Source: Maniola hyperantus
Lineage: Eukaryota > Arthropoda > Insecta > Lepidoptera > Nymphalidae
Direction: 5' to 3'
Assembly: GCF_902806685.2 (NCBI RefSeq)
Contig: NC_048553.1
Span: 13,063,440 to 13,127,439, forward strand
DNA: 64,000 nucleotides
Numbering within the stretch: position 1 is the first letter of the stretch; every line of letters starts with the position of its first letter. The position numbers and the translations under genes are program-made. Shown piece after piece: positions 27,846 to 36,570 of the stretch. Below the pieces are notes generated by a model. It was not told where the DNA came from. It was given only the letters and a program-made list of their open reading frames with translations, and did no database searches.

Positions 27846-27992
27846 GGTGCCAGCCATTATAGAATAAGAGCTTTATTTTTACTTTTTTTTAAAGTAAAAA
27901 GTAAGCTTTATTTTTTACTTTAATTATTAACACTAAATCAACCTGTTGCTGACTCTTTTTTTTAAAATGAGACTCTGAATTTGAATGAATCT

Positions 27993-28168
27993 CAGACCAG
28001 GGCGTGTTTCGAACCATCGTTACTTTAGTTTTAAGTTTGCGTAATAAATTATTATCACCACTATATCTTACAAATCCAACATCTAACTATCAAAAAGAGT
28101 AATTTATTACCTATTTTGAATAAATCATTTGACTTTCACTTTGACTTTGAATGGAATTCATGCACTTT
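27993..28168 (+). mobile_element. LINE 3' end with TGACTT tail
   Basis: GACCAGGGCGTGTTTCGAAC, CTTTAGTTTTAAGTTTGCGT, TATCAAAAAGAGTAATTTAT, TTTGAATAAATCATTTGACT. Copies at 36252 and 57127 share these blocks. The short TTTGACTTT repeat tail fits a target-primed LINE end. Confidence 0.65.
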
Positions 28169-28169
28169 T

Positions 28170-28842
28170 TTCAGAAATATAGTTATACTGCAATCTTTTA
28201 CTCTGTGTACCTAGCACCATGTTACGAATGCCGGGTGGTTTCCGATCAGCAATCTTCCCGGCAAATGAAACCATCGCTCGGCCCGCCCTAATCCCACCAT
28301 CCGTCTAGATCCCGACGATCGAAAGGTACCTTAATCGTTCAATTGGAATTTATTTGTTTGTTGCTGCGATGAAACAAATTGTGTGGGATTAGGGCGTGTG
28401 CACGCTAACCCGGTGCGGTGGATTATATTGATTGCGAATTTATTTAACAGCGAATGGGTTCAAAAAAAAATATTTTTACAAACATACCAGAAGTAAAGTT
28501 AAATAATAATCACGACGCGCACAGGCTTATCGAGAGTTTTAACTTTTATAATAACTTAACTGCAATATTAACTTGATTAGGGCCCAATTGCTATTGCGAC
28601 CACTCAATCAAAATAATATGGCGACTTATACACAAAAAGCATTTACTAGTCGTCGAGTCTTGCGTCGGAACGAGACTAGCTCAAAAATCATCAACCACCC
28701 GTATTTATACCATCCACTAAAGATGGCTGCCTCGCCACGCAATAGATCACGCGACTTCATTTCAAAAGCCGCCAAATACAAGTGCGACAACATTTTCAGT
28801 ATGATAATTTTTTTCTACTGCACTTGTCTGTTTATCATAAAC
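28170..28842. other. Low-copy stretch
   Basis: No repeat matches. Contains a 14-bp inverted pair, CCCTAATCCCAC at about 28298 and GTGGGATTAGGG at about 28382. A 90-residue plus frame (28573-28845) has no recognised domain. It includes two ATGGC-type motifs (AATATGGCG, AAGATGGCTG), which could be promoter elements. Confidence 0.4.
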
Positions 28843-29037
28843 TAGCAACTCGCCCCGGCTTCGCACGGGTAGCTTATTACAATTTTCGTAGGGATGTCGA
28901 CCAATTAATCAATCAAGTTTTTGAAAATAAAATATAGCCCTTAAGAATAATATAGTTTTCTACTGGTGAAAGAATTTTCAGAAATTTACAGAGATTACAC
29001 CCTACAAACAAACTCACAAACTTAGAGTGGAGTAACT
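28843..29037 (-). mobile_element. Hel-H type Helitron-like repeat
   Basis: Starts A|CTAGCAACTCGCCCCGGCTT and CGCACGGG (3' end, minus strand). The body TTTTCTACTGGTGAAAGAAT follows. Related copy at 57197-57465. Confidence 0.6.
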
Positions 29038-29039
29038 AT

Positions 29040-29096
29040 ATGAGAGGAGACCCGTGCTCAGTAGCCAGCGATTGGTTGAGATGATGAAAATGATTT
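29040..29096 (+). mobile_element. SINE-1 3' fragment
   Basis: GAGAGGAGACCCGTGCTCAG then GATTGGTTGAGATGATG: the last 55 bp of SINE-1 only. Confidence 0.6.
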
Positions 29097-29101
29097 ATCC
29101 A

Positions 29102-29327
29102 TCCATACTATAATATTATAAATGCGAAAGTGTGTTTGTTTGTCTGTCTGTCTGTCTGCTAGCTTTTCATGGCCCATCCGTTCAACCGATTTTGACAAAA
29201 TTTGGTACAGATATAGCTTGCATCCCGGGGAAGGACATAGGACTATTTATCCCGGAAAATCAAAGAGATCCCACGGGATTTTTAAAAAACTAAATCCAAT
29301 GCGAACGAAGTCGCGGGTATCATCTAG
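29102..29327 (+). mobile_element. Hel-C Helitron, complete, 226 bp
   Basis: A|TCCATACTATAATATTATAA start, TCTGTCTGTCTGTCTGCTAG, CCCGGGGAAGGACATAGG, hairpin area GCGAACGAAGTCGCGGG and CTAG|T at 29324-29327. Confidence 0.87.
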
Positions 29328-29575
29328 TTTCTAATAATGTGAATGATTCAGTTGATTAAATTGATACTAATGTGAGGTGGGCCTTACGAAAACCGGTCAA
29401 CTCGGGATTTGTGCGAGCTCATTTGCTTTGCAGATCCGTTCAGAGCAGGTTAAGGGGCTTGTAGGTGATGTCTTCGCCTTAATACCGCTTAATTCGTACT
29501 GTATTGATTCTGGGGTTACTTGATACAATCTGTAATGACTTGTTTATCTGATTTTAGTACTTTATGTGATTTAGC
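29328..29575. other. Short unassigned stretch
   Basis: Between a Helitron and the RTE remnant; nothing recognised. Confidence 0.3.
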
Positions 29576-30016
29576 CAAAGCCTAAAGACGAAAGTCTTTA
29601 ATGAGTGTGTCCTACCTGTGATGACGTATGGCGCTGAGACGTGGACACTGACAGTTGGCCTTGTCCACAAGTTCAAAGTCGCTCAGCGGGCTATGTTGGG
29701 TATCTCTCTGAGGGACAAAATCCGTAACGAGGAAATCCGTAGAAGAACCAGAGTGACCGACATAGCCCAACGAATTAGCCAGCTGAAGTGGCAGTGGGCA
29801 GGCCACGTCTGCCGCAGAACCGATGGCCGATGGGGCAGACGTGTTCTGGAGTGGAGACCGCGTATCAGCAAGCGCAGTGTGGGACGACCTCCAACCCGCT
29901 GGACTGACGACCTTAAGAAGATAGCGGGAAGTGGGTGGATGAGGAAGGCGGAGGATCGTGTGTGGTGGCGTGCTCTTGGGAAGGCCTATGTCCAGCAGTG
30001 GACGCAAATAGGCTGA
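29576..30016 (+). pseudogene. RTE-like reverse transcriptase C-terminus
   Basis: Open to the TGA at 30014-30016. The frame reads SLKTKVFNECVLPVMTYGAE then TWTL, followed by MLGISLRDKIRNEEIRRRT, LKWQWAGHV, VLEWRPR, RPPTRWTDDLKK and YVQQWTQIG. These are the hallmark C-terminal motifs after the reverse transcriptase core in RTE-type LINEs of Lepidoptera. The catalytic YxDD region and the endonuclease are missing, so it is a 5'-truncated copy ending in an ATTG tail. It is the best preserved of about eight RTE fragments in the window. Confidence 0.88.
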
Positions 30017-30092
30017 TTGATTGATTGATGTGATTTATGTAGAATGTGCTCGATTTGCTTCAGTTCGTAAGTCTAGTAATAATAATTAATAT

Positions 30093-30285
30093 TCAATACC
30101 CATATTATAAATGCGAAAGTGTGTTTGTTTGTTGGTTTGTCCCTCAATCACGTCGCAACGGAGCAACGGATCGACGTGATTTTTTATTTTATTTATTTAT
30201 GCAAAAAATCACGTCAATCCGCTGAACCGTTGCGACGTGATTGAAGGACAAACCAACAAACCAATAAACCATACTAATATAATAA
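30093..30285. mobile_element. Hel-B Helitron in head-to-head palindrome
   Basis: The plus-strand 5' half (GCGAAAGTGTGTTTGTTTG to GGATCGACGTGATTTTTT, about 30108-30186) is followed by its mirror image (AAAAAATCACGTCAATCCGC to CCAACAAACCAATAAACCAT, about 30204-30270), separated by an ATTTT-rich spacer. No hairpin/CTAG end on either side. Confidence 0.8.
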
Positions 30286-30501
30286 AAAGGGTACTATATA
30301 AAAATAGAAAGAAAAATAGGAAAGAAAAGACCACTTATAGGTCGTCAGAGTAAACTTCCGCAACAAAAGGTTTCACAAGCGAGCGCTTTTCTGGCGGAAC
30401 GGAGCTAGTGGCGTTTTACATTAATTACCACAATACAATCCACATTTCGTAGTATTACTTGTGATACACACAGAAGTGCTGTTCGAACAACACTTTTATG
30501 A

Positions 30502-30590
30502 TCTAAATATATAAAAAGAAAAAGTGAATGACTGATTGACTGATCTATCAACACAACTCAAACTGGATCGGGCTGTCTGGCAAAACTACT
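30502..30590 (+). mobile_element. Hel-A 5' fragment
   Basis: ATCTAAATATATAAAAAGAA, GTGAATGACTGATTGACTGA, TCTATCAACACAACTCAAAC, GGATCGGGCTG. It stops before the middle. Confidence 0.7.
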
Positions 30591-30591
30591 T

Positions 30592-30850
30592 ATACAGAGT
30601 GTAACTAGAACGCTAGCAAATACTTAGCGTTATTGTTATACTACCTAAACACAATCCAATACCAATAACCATTTGCCTCATTTTGTAGTTTTAGTGATTT
30701 AGTATTTTTCAAATCCGCAATGTATAACATGCAAAACTCGGGTCAATGGCCCGCTTACGACACGGCATTGACTCCGAGTGACCTACTAACGTAACGTTCG
30801 TTGACCTCTGGCAGTTTTATTTGCAATGTATCGTAAACTTTAACAAAATA
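30592..30850 (+). repeat. CGCTAGC repeat, longest copy
   Basis: AGAACGCTAGCAAATACTTA, ACAATCCAATACCAATAACC, ATGGCCCGCTTACGACACGG, CGTAACGTTCGTTGACCTCT and GCAATGTATCGTAAACTTTA. No coding capacity. Confidence 0.65.
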
Positions 30851-30869
30851 ATAGGATTTTTTCATTTAT

Positions 30870-31008
30870 TTTTTTGCGGTTTTTTATGGTGCTATTCTAG
30901 GCAAGCGTGCCCCATCTTAGACTGCATCATTACTTGCCAGCACAGGTCTGATTGTATCCAACCGCTAGGTTATAAATTAACAACGATTGATTATTACAGT
31001 CCTGTCAT
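30870..31008 (+). mobile_element. GGCTTCGG LINE tail, 3' end only
   Basis: TTCTAGGCAAGCGTGCCCCA, TCTTAGACTGCATCATTACT, TTGCCAGCACAGGTCTGATT and CCAACCGCTAGGTTATAAAT. Same family as 3640-3765. Confidence 0.6.
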
Positions 31009-31010
31009 TT

Positions 31011-31063
31011 TTAGGGTTCCGTACCTCAAAAGGAAAAACGGAACCCTTATAGGATCACTTTGT

Positions 31064-31111
<48 letters not shown>

Positions 31112-31222
31112 AAGAAACCTACATGGTACTTCCCGTTGACCTAGAATCATGAAATTTGGCAGGTAGGTAGATCTTATAGTTGACATTTGGGTAAAAATCT
31201 GAAAACATGTCATGAACTAATA
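31011..31222 (-). repeat. GTTCCG repeat, first half (interrupted)
   Basis: TTTAGGGTTCCGTACCTCAA, a nine-unit GTCT tract and TCCCGTTGACCTAGAATCAT. Its second half is at 32270-32470. The interruption is the 1,047-bp TIR element. Confidence 0.8.
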
Positions 31223-32269
31223 ATAGGCTACTTGACTCATATCTAATTTCGTCCAATAAATGATTATTTATTATAGTATTTTGCTTAAAACAACGAAATA
31301 TATCAATAACAATTATTAAAAACGCAGGATGGATATATAAATCCAATTTAAAAAAATACAATTTTTACTTTTATTTGAAACGCAGAAAACACTGTCAGCC
31401 ATGATGTGACGTCATTAAATATGTAAACAAAGAAATGTCATTCCTATGTCACGCGGGGACTAACGTAGTATCCATATATATAAAATTTAGAGTCCTGACT
31501 AACTTATATATCAACGCACAGCCTAAACATCTAAACAGCTGGTCCTAGATACATGAAATTTGGTGAGTGTGTTCTTTGTAGGTAAAGAGAAGGTATCCAC
31601 TAGGAAAGGATTTTTTGAAATTCCACCCCTGAGTGGGTTAAATGGAGGTTTGAAATTTATGAAGTCCACGCGGGCGAAGTCACAAGCATAAGCTAGTTTT
31701 TATATATTTCTAAAAATTCATAGTAAACGTAAAAAAATATCGTTTTCTCTTTATAAATTGAATAAGTTATTAAGTAAGACTTACAACAAAGTGATCTTTG
31801 CAAAAATAAATTTGGGTTGAAGTCGTTAGTCATATAGGATAGGATCCCTTTAAGCAAGTCTTTGCGTGTTACGTATATTTATTTCACTGGGCACTCTAAT
31901 CCACAACTTTCCTGTGGTCTTTATCGATGCGTTTTTTACATTCTCGGATGATACAATAACGATAATTACTATATTTTTCATGTAAACTAGTATAGAAGTC
32001 ATGTTTATTAAACTTTGGTAGGTTATGCTCAGTATATATAATGTACTCTGTGGTTATGCTGTTGTTTACAAATGCATGACGTCAGAGCACAGATAATCTA
32101 TCGGCCAAACATGGCCGACAGTGTTTTCACCTGTCTAAGAAAAATATTTTTTTAAATTAAAGTTTTACGGGTTTTAGAGCGCAAAAAAATATAGTGTTAT
32201 TTTTTTTGATATAATAGGACAAATATTAACCATTTAAGACCAACTTAAAAAAATTGTCAAGTAGCCTAT
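31223..32269. mobile_element. TA-flanked TIR element, 1,047 bp
   Basis: Ends ATAGGCTACTTGAC and GTCAAGTAGCCTAT are exact inverted repeats with TA on each side, inserted in a GTTCCG repeat whose halves rejoin cleanly. A second copy is at 33843-35030. It has no transposase frame. It contains a complete Helitron (31471-31696) and the palindromic sites GTGACGTCATT and ATGACGTCAG (CRE-like). Mariner-type by duplication. Confidence 0.85.
31471..31696 (+). mobile_element. Helitron nested in the TIR element (copy 1)
   Basis: TCCATATATATAAAATTTAG start and CATAAGCTAG|T end, with hairpin CGCGGGCGAAGTCAC. It is related to Hel-A/Hel-I (CCACCCCTGAGTGGGTTAAA). The identical insertion occurs in the other TIR copy at 34091-34318. 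Confidence 0.83.
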
Positions 32270-32470
32270 TAGTATTTTCAACTTTCGAAGTGAGTGACTA
32301 TATCAAGTGGGGTATCATATGAAAGGTCTTCACCTGTACATTCTAAAAAAGATTTTTATTTATTTTTATGCATCATAGTTTTTGAATTATCGTGCAAAAT
32401 GTCGATAAAATACGACTGTAGTACGGAACCCTCATTGCGCGAGCCTGACTCGCACTTGGCCGGTTTTTAT
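32270..32470 (-). repeat. GTTCCG repeat, second half
   Basis: AGTATTTTCAACTTTCGAAG, GAAAGGTCTTCACCTGTACA, ATCGTGCAAAATGTCGATAA, CGAGCCTGACTCGCACTTGG and CCGG complete the copy begun at 31011. Confidence 0.8.
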
Positions 32471-32785
32471 CACACCCCGTATTTGTTTGCACTGATGTCA
32501 CAGTTAGCGTAAGTGTCTGTCCGTGTGTCAGCGCGAACCGTTGCCAATGCGGCTGTATGCAGTGTGCAAGATTTATGGCGCACATTTAGCTCGCATACTT
32601 TACAAGCGCCACTTTTCACGGGACACTACATTATTTCTTTCCAATTTTAAAATATATCGCACTTTCTTAAAAGTTTTATCATCCTAAAAACGCATACTTA
32701 CATAGAGAGTGACGATAAATCGGAACTCTTCTTTTTCCATCGTTCCTTCAATAGGGTCTTGGACTGTAGTAATAAAATGACGTGA
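32471..32785. other. Low-copy stretch
   Basis: No repeat matches and no credible frame. Contains CAGCGCGAACCGTTGCCAAT. Confidence 0.3.
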
Positions 32786-33218
32786 TTTTTAGGGATCCGT
32801 ACCTCAAAAGGAAAAACGGAACCCTTATAGGATCACTTTGTTGTCTGTCTGTCTGTCTGTCAAGAAACCTACAGGGTACTTCCCGTTGACCTAAAATCAT
32901 GAAATTTGGCAGGTAGGTAGGTCTTATAGCTGGCATCAGGCGAAAAATCTGAAAACCGTGAATTTGTGGTTACATTACACAAAAAAAAAATTGTGGTCAT
33001 AAACTAATACTTAATTAGTATTTTCAATTTTCGAAGTAAGATAACTATATCAAGTACAGTATCATATGAAAGGTCTTCACTTGTTCATTCTAAAACAGAT
33101 TTTCATTTATTTTTATGCATCATTGTTTTTGAATTATCGTGCAAAATGACGAAAAAATACGACTGTTGTACGGAACCCTCGTTGTGCGAGCCTGACTCGC
33201 ACTTGGCCGGTTTTTTTT
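32786..33218 (-). repeat. GTTCCG repeat, complete, minus strand
   Basis: TTAGGGATCCGTACCTCAAA, TGTCTGTCTGTCTGTCAAGA, GTTGACCTAAAATCATGAAA and CGAGCCTGACTCGCACTTGG then CCGG. 433 bp, uninterrupted. It gives the best reference for the family. Confidence 0.78.
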
Positions 33219-33397
33219 ATTTGTATAGCGGTAGTTTATGGGACTAGATTTCATTATTGAAGAGAATAATAATTAAAAAAGACAAATCACGATTTATATT
33301 TATTTTTAAAATTATTAATTAAGTCACACTTGTATGAAAAACGATTACTGACGTCACAAGGCATAAACGACTATTTTTTAAACATATCAATCGTCAA

Positions 33398-33637
33398 TCT
33401 TTATATATAAAAGGAAAAGGTGACTGACTGACTGACTGACTGATCTATCAACGCACAGCTCAAACTACTGGACGGATCAGGCTGAAATTCGGCATGCAGA
33501 TAGCTATTATAACGTAGGCGTCCGCTAAAGGATTTTTCAAAATTCAACCCCTAAAGGGGTAAAATAGAGGTTTGAAGTTTGTATGAAACTCTGTCAGTTT
33601 TGAAGTTAGAAGTACGAAATTTTGCAATTTACACTAA
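33398..33637 (+). mobile_element. Hel-A/I Helitron without CTAG end
   Basis: A|TCTTTATATATAAAAGGAAA start, TGACTGACTGACTGACTGAT, GGACGGATCAGGCTGAAATT, then a Hel-I-like GTTTGTATGAAACTCTGTCA. It runs into the next element's TC. Confidence 0.7.
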
Positions 33638-33842
33638 TCTATATAATATATAAAAGGAAAAGGTGACTGACTGACTGACTGATCTATCCAGTTGATATCG
33701 TTCAGTCCGTATCAGTAGGCGTCCGCTAAGAAAGGATTTTTCAAAATTCAACCTCTAAAGGGGTAAAATAGGGGTTTGTTTGTATGAAAGTCTGTCAGTT
33801 TTGAAGTGTCGTTAAAGAAGTTTTGTAGTTAATATTTTTGCA
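33638..33842 (+). mobile_element. Hel-A/I Helitron, 5' part
   Basis: TCTATATAATATATAAAAGG start, GACTGACTGACTGATCTATC and GTATGAAAGTCTGTCAGTTT. The 3' side is cut by the TIR element beginning at 33843. Confidence 0.7.
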
Positions 33843-35030
33843 ATGGGCTACTTGACTCATATCTAATTTCGTCCAATAAATGATTATTTATTATAGTATT
33901 TTGCTTAAGACAACGAAATATATCAATAACAATTATTAAAAACGCAGGATGGATATATAAATCCAATTTAAAAAAATACAGTTTTTATTTTTATTTGAAA
34001 CGCAGAAAACGCTGTCAGCCATGATGTGACGTCATTAAATATGTAAACAAAGAAATGTCATCCCTATGTCACGCGGGGACTAACGTAGTATCCATAATTA
34101 TATAAAATTTAAAGTCCTGACTAACTTATATATCAACGCACAGCCTAAACATCTAAACAACTGGTCCTAGATACATGAAATTTGGTCTGTGTGTTCTTTG
34201 TAGGTAAAGAGAAGCTATCCACTAGGAAAGGATTTCTTGAAATTCCACCCCTGAGTGAGTTAAATGGGGGTTTGAAATTTATGAAGTCCACGCGGACGAA
34301 GTCACGAGCATAAGCTAGTTTTTATATATTTCTAAAAACTCATAGTAAACGTAAAAAAATATCGTTTTCTCTTTATAAACTGAATAAGTTATTAAGTAAG
34401 ACTTACAACAAAGTGATCTTTGCAATAATAAATTTGGGTTGAAGTCGTTAGTCATATAGGATCCCTTTAAGCAAGTCTTCGCGTGTTACGTATATTTATT
34501 TCACTGGGCACTCTAGTCCACAACTTTCCTGTGGTCTTTATCGATGCGTTTTGTACATTCTCGGATGATTCAATAACGATAATTACTATATTTTACATGT
34601 AAACTAGTATAGAAGTCATGTTTATTAAACTTTGGGAGGTTATGCTGTTGTTTACAAATGCATGACGTCAGAGCACAGATAATCTATCGGCCAAACATGG
34701 CCGACAGTGAAATGAAATCATTTAATTTTTGCTACATGTGAGTAGTAAATGATCGTACATATATAGATGGTCCTTTCACATTTTGCCATTTATGTATGGC
34801 GTGCAAAATATGTGGTACTTACAATAAAAATAAATTTAAGAAAAGAACAAATAGAAATGACCACGACAGTAAAACTTTAAAGTGTTTTCACCTGTCTAAG
34901 AAAAATATATTTTTAAATTAAAGTTTTACGGTTTTTAGGGCGCAAAAAAATATAGTGTTAATTTTTTTGATCTAATAGGACAAATATTAACCATTTAAGA
35001 CCTACTTAAAAAAAGTGTCAACTAGCCTAT
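33843..35030. mobile_element. TA-flanked TIR element, second copy, 1,188 bp
   Basis: Same family as 31223-32269 (left end ATGGGCTACTTGAC, right end GTCAACTAGCCTAT). It carries about 170 bp absent from the other copy (34709-34881), and lacks about 29 bp that lie between GGTTATGCT repeats there. Both differences look like deletions between short direct repeats. No coding frame. Confidence 0.83.
34091..34318 (+). mobile_element. Helitron nested in the TIR element (copy 2)
   Basis: TCCATAATTATATAAAATTT start and CATAAGCTAG end with hairpin CGCGGACGAAGTCAC. Same position within the host element as 31471-31696. Confidence 0.83.
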
Positions 35031-35069
35031 TAGCAGTATGACATATTTTATGACTTATGTTAAAATCTC

Positions 35070-35153
35070 ATAGTTAAAAATCAAACCTAAGGGTGTAAAT
35101 AGGGGTTTAAAATTTGTGTAGTCCACGCGGACGAAGTCACGGGCATAAGCTAG
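35070..35153 (+). mobile_element. Hel-A 3' end
   Basis: AAACCTAAGGGTGTAAATAG, hairpin CGCGGACGAAGTCACGGG and CTAG|T at 35150-35153. Confidence 0.72.
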
Positions 35154-35460
35154 TTTTCAATAATAAGAATTAAGTAAGAAGTTGTTAAAAAATAATTTTA
35201 TATATTTTTTTTATAATTTAATTTAATAATTATTTATTTATTTTGAATTTTGAATTGAGACAAACGAGTTTCCTACCCTCTAGCACTAAGAAAATCCTGT
35301 ATTGCAAAATTAAAGTTTATTAGAAAATTTAATACAAAAATGCAAGATATTCATTCTCATTTTCATCATGGAAGAATACATTCCTTTTACGGAATGCAAC
35401 AGCGGTGCTTTGACCAAGTTAGCGTTGCTTACCACAAAATATTATGTTTATGTAGAGGCC
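35154..35460. other. Low-copy AT-rich stretch
   Basis: No repeat ends. Leads into a short tandem repeat at 35461. Confidence 0.3.
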
Positions 35461-35705
35461 TCTTCAGACGAGCGTTTATTTTGTCTTACTTTCTGTTACT
35501 GTTGGCTTTCCCCGCAGTAAATATTAGCTGAACGCTGAAAGGCTTCTTCAGATGAGCGTTTATTTTGTCTTACTTTCTGTAAGTCTTGGCTTTCTCCGCA
35601 GTAAATATTGACTAAACGCTGAAAGGTTTCTTCAGACGAGCGTTTATGTTATCTTACTTTCTGTAACTCTGGGCTTTCCCCGCACTTTGGCTGAACGGTA
35701 AAGGA
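35461..35705 (+). repeat. 84-bp tandem repeat, about 2.9 copies
   Basis: TCTTCAGACGAGCGTTTATT recurs at 35461, 35545 and 35629, each followed by GTCTTACTTTCTGTAA-type sequence, GGCTTTCCCCGCAGTAAATA and GAACGCTGAAAGG. Substitutions distinguish the copies. Confidence 0.88.
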
Positions 35706-35782
35706 ATATTCATTTATTAGGGTACGCAAATAGGGTAGTGTACATTTATTAGGGTAGGAATATACATTTAATAGGGTAGGGT
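35706..35782 (+). repeat. Short irregular ATTAGGGTA repeats
   Basis: TACATTTATTAGGGTAGG-like units repeat three to four times just before a Helitron. The TTAGGG match is too irregular to be telomeric, and insect telomeres normally use TTAGG. Confidence 0.5.
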
Positions 35783-35986
35783 AAATATATAAAACGAAAA
35801 GGTGACTGACTGACTTATCTATCAACGCACAGCTCAAAGTACTGAACGGATCGGGCTGGAATTTGGCATGCAGATAGCTACTATGACGTAGACATCCGCT
35901 AAGAAAGGATTTTTGAAAATTCACCCCCTAAGGAGATAAAATAGGGGCTCAAAATTTGTGTAGTCCACGCGGACTAGCATGAGCTA
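35783..35986 (+). mobile_element. Hel-A Helitron, near complete
   Basis: AAATATATAAAACGAAAAGG, GTGACTGACTGACTTATCTA, GGACGAA-lacking terminus (CGCGGACTAGCATGAG) and CTAG|T at 35983-35986. The terminal hairpin right arm is deleted. Confidence 0.75.
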
Positions 35987-36251
35987 GTTATTAAATAAAA
36001 CGCGTGTCTACTCTGACCTACTAAGTTGGTATGTACCTATTCTTAATTATGCCGCGCATGTTTATTGTCTGGCTTGACGTTTAATTTAGTTTCATGAAAA
36101 GTTTTCTGTTTGCCACAATCTTGAACGTTGAATGAATAAACTTCTGTACAAAACATGCCAAATGAAGTGTTTTGTTGTTGGGCTCTTTAGCCGCGACGTG
36201 GAAGAAAGAAATGAGTTAGAAAGAACGCTTGACAAATGAGTTTGTTGTGGG
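35987..36251. other. Low-copy stretch
   Basis: No repeat match found by eye; no credible frame. Confidence 0.3.
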
Positions 36252-36405
36252 CGCTTCTCAGACCTGGGCGCGTTAGGAACCCTCGTAGCTTTAGTTTTAA
36301 GTTTGCGTGATAATTATCACCACTATATTCTTACAAATCTAACAACAGACAATCAAAAAGAGTAATTTATTAGCTATTTTGAATAATTTGTTTGAATTTG
36401 GTGCC
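36252..36405 (+). mobile_element. LINE 3' end (as 27993)
   Basis: GACCTGGGCGCGTTAGGAAC, CTTTAGTTTTAAGTTTGCGT, AATCAAAAAGAGTAATTTAT, TTTTGAATAATTTGTTTGAA. Confidence 0.62.
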
Positions 36406-36550
36406 AGGCGCAATAGTAAATTACTCCGAGTGGCCTACTTACGCAACGTTTGTTGACATCTAGCGTCAGTCAGATGTTTTGTTTGCAATAATATATCGTA
36501 AACATAATTCATTTATCAAAATCGGTTAAGCCGTTCAGTAGTTACAAGCG
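36406..36550 (+). repeat. CGCTAGC repeat, 3' part
   Basis: GAGTGGCCTACTTACGCAAC, GTTTGTTGACATCTAGCGTC, AATATATCGTAAACATAATT, then AAAATCGGTTAAGCCGTTCA. It directly precedes the 94-bp satellite. Confidence 0.6.
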
Positions 36551-36570
36551 GACGTAGGAACGGGCACACA

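Noticed and set aside
29612..30007. 131-residue minus-strand frame opposite the RTE remnant
   Set aside because: It is the antisense shadow of the RTE coding sequence.
35706..35782. TTAGGG telomere-like repeat
   Set aside because: Units are irregular and separated by unrelated bases. Lepidoptera use TTAGG.
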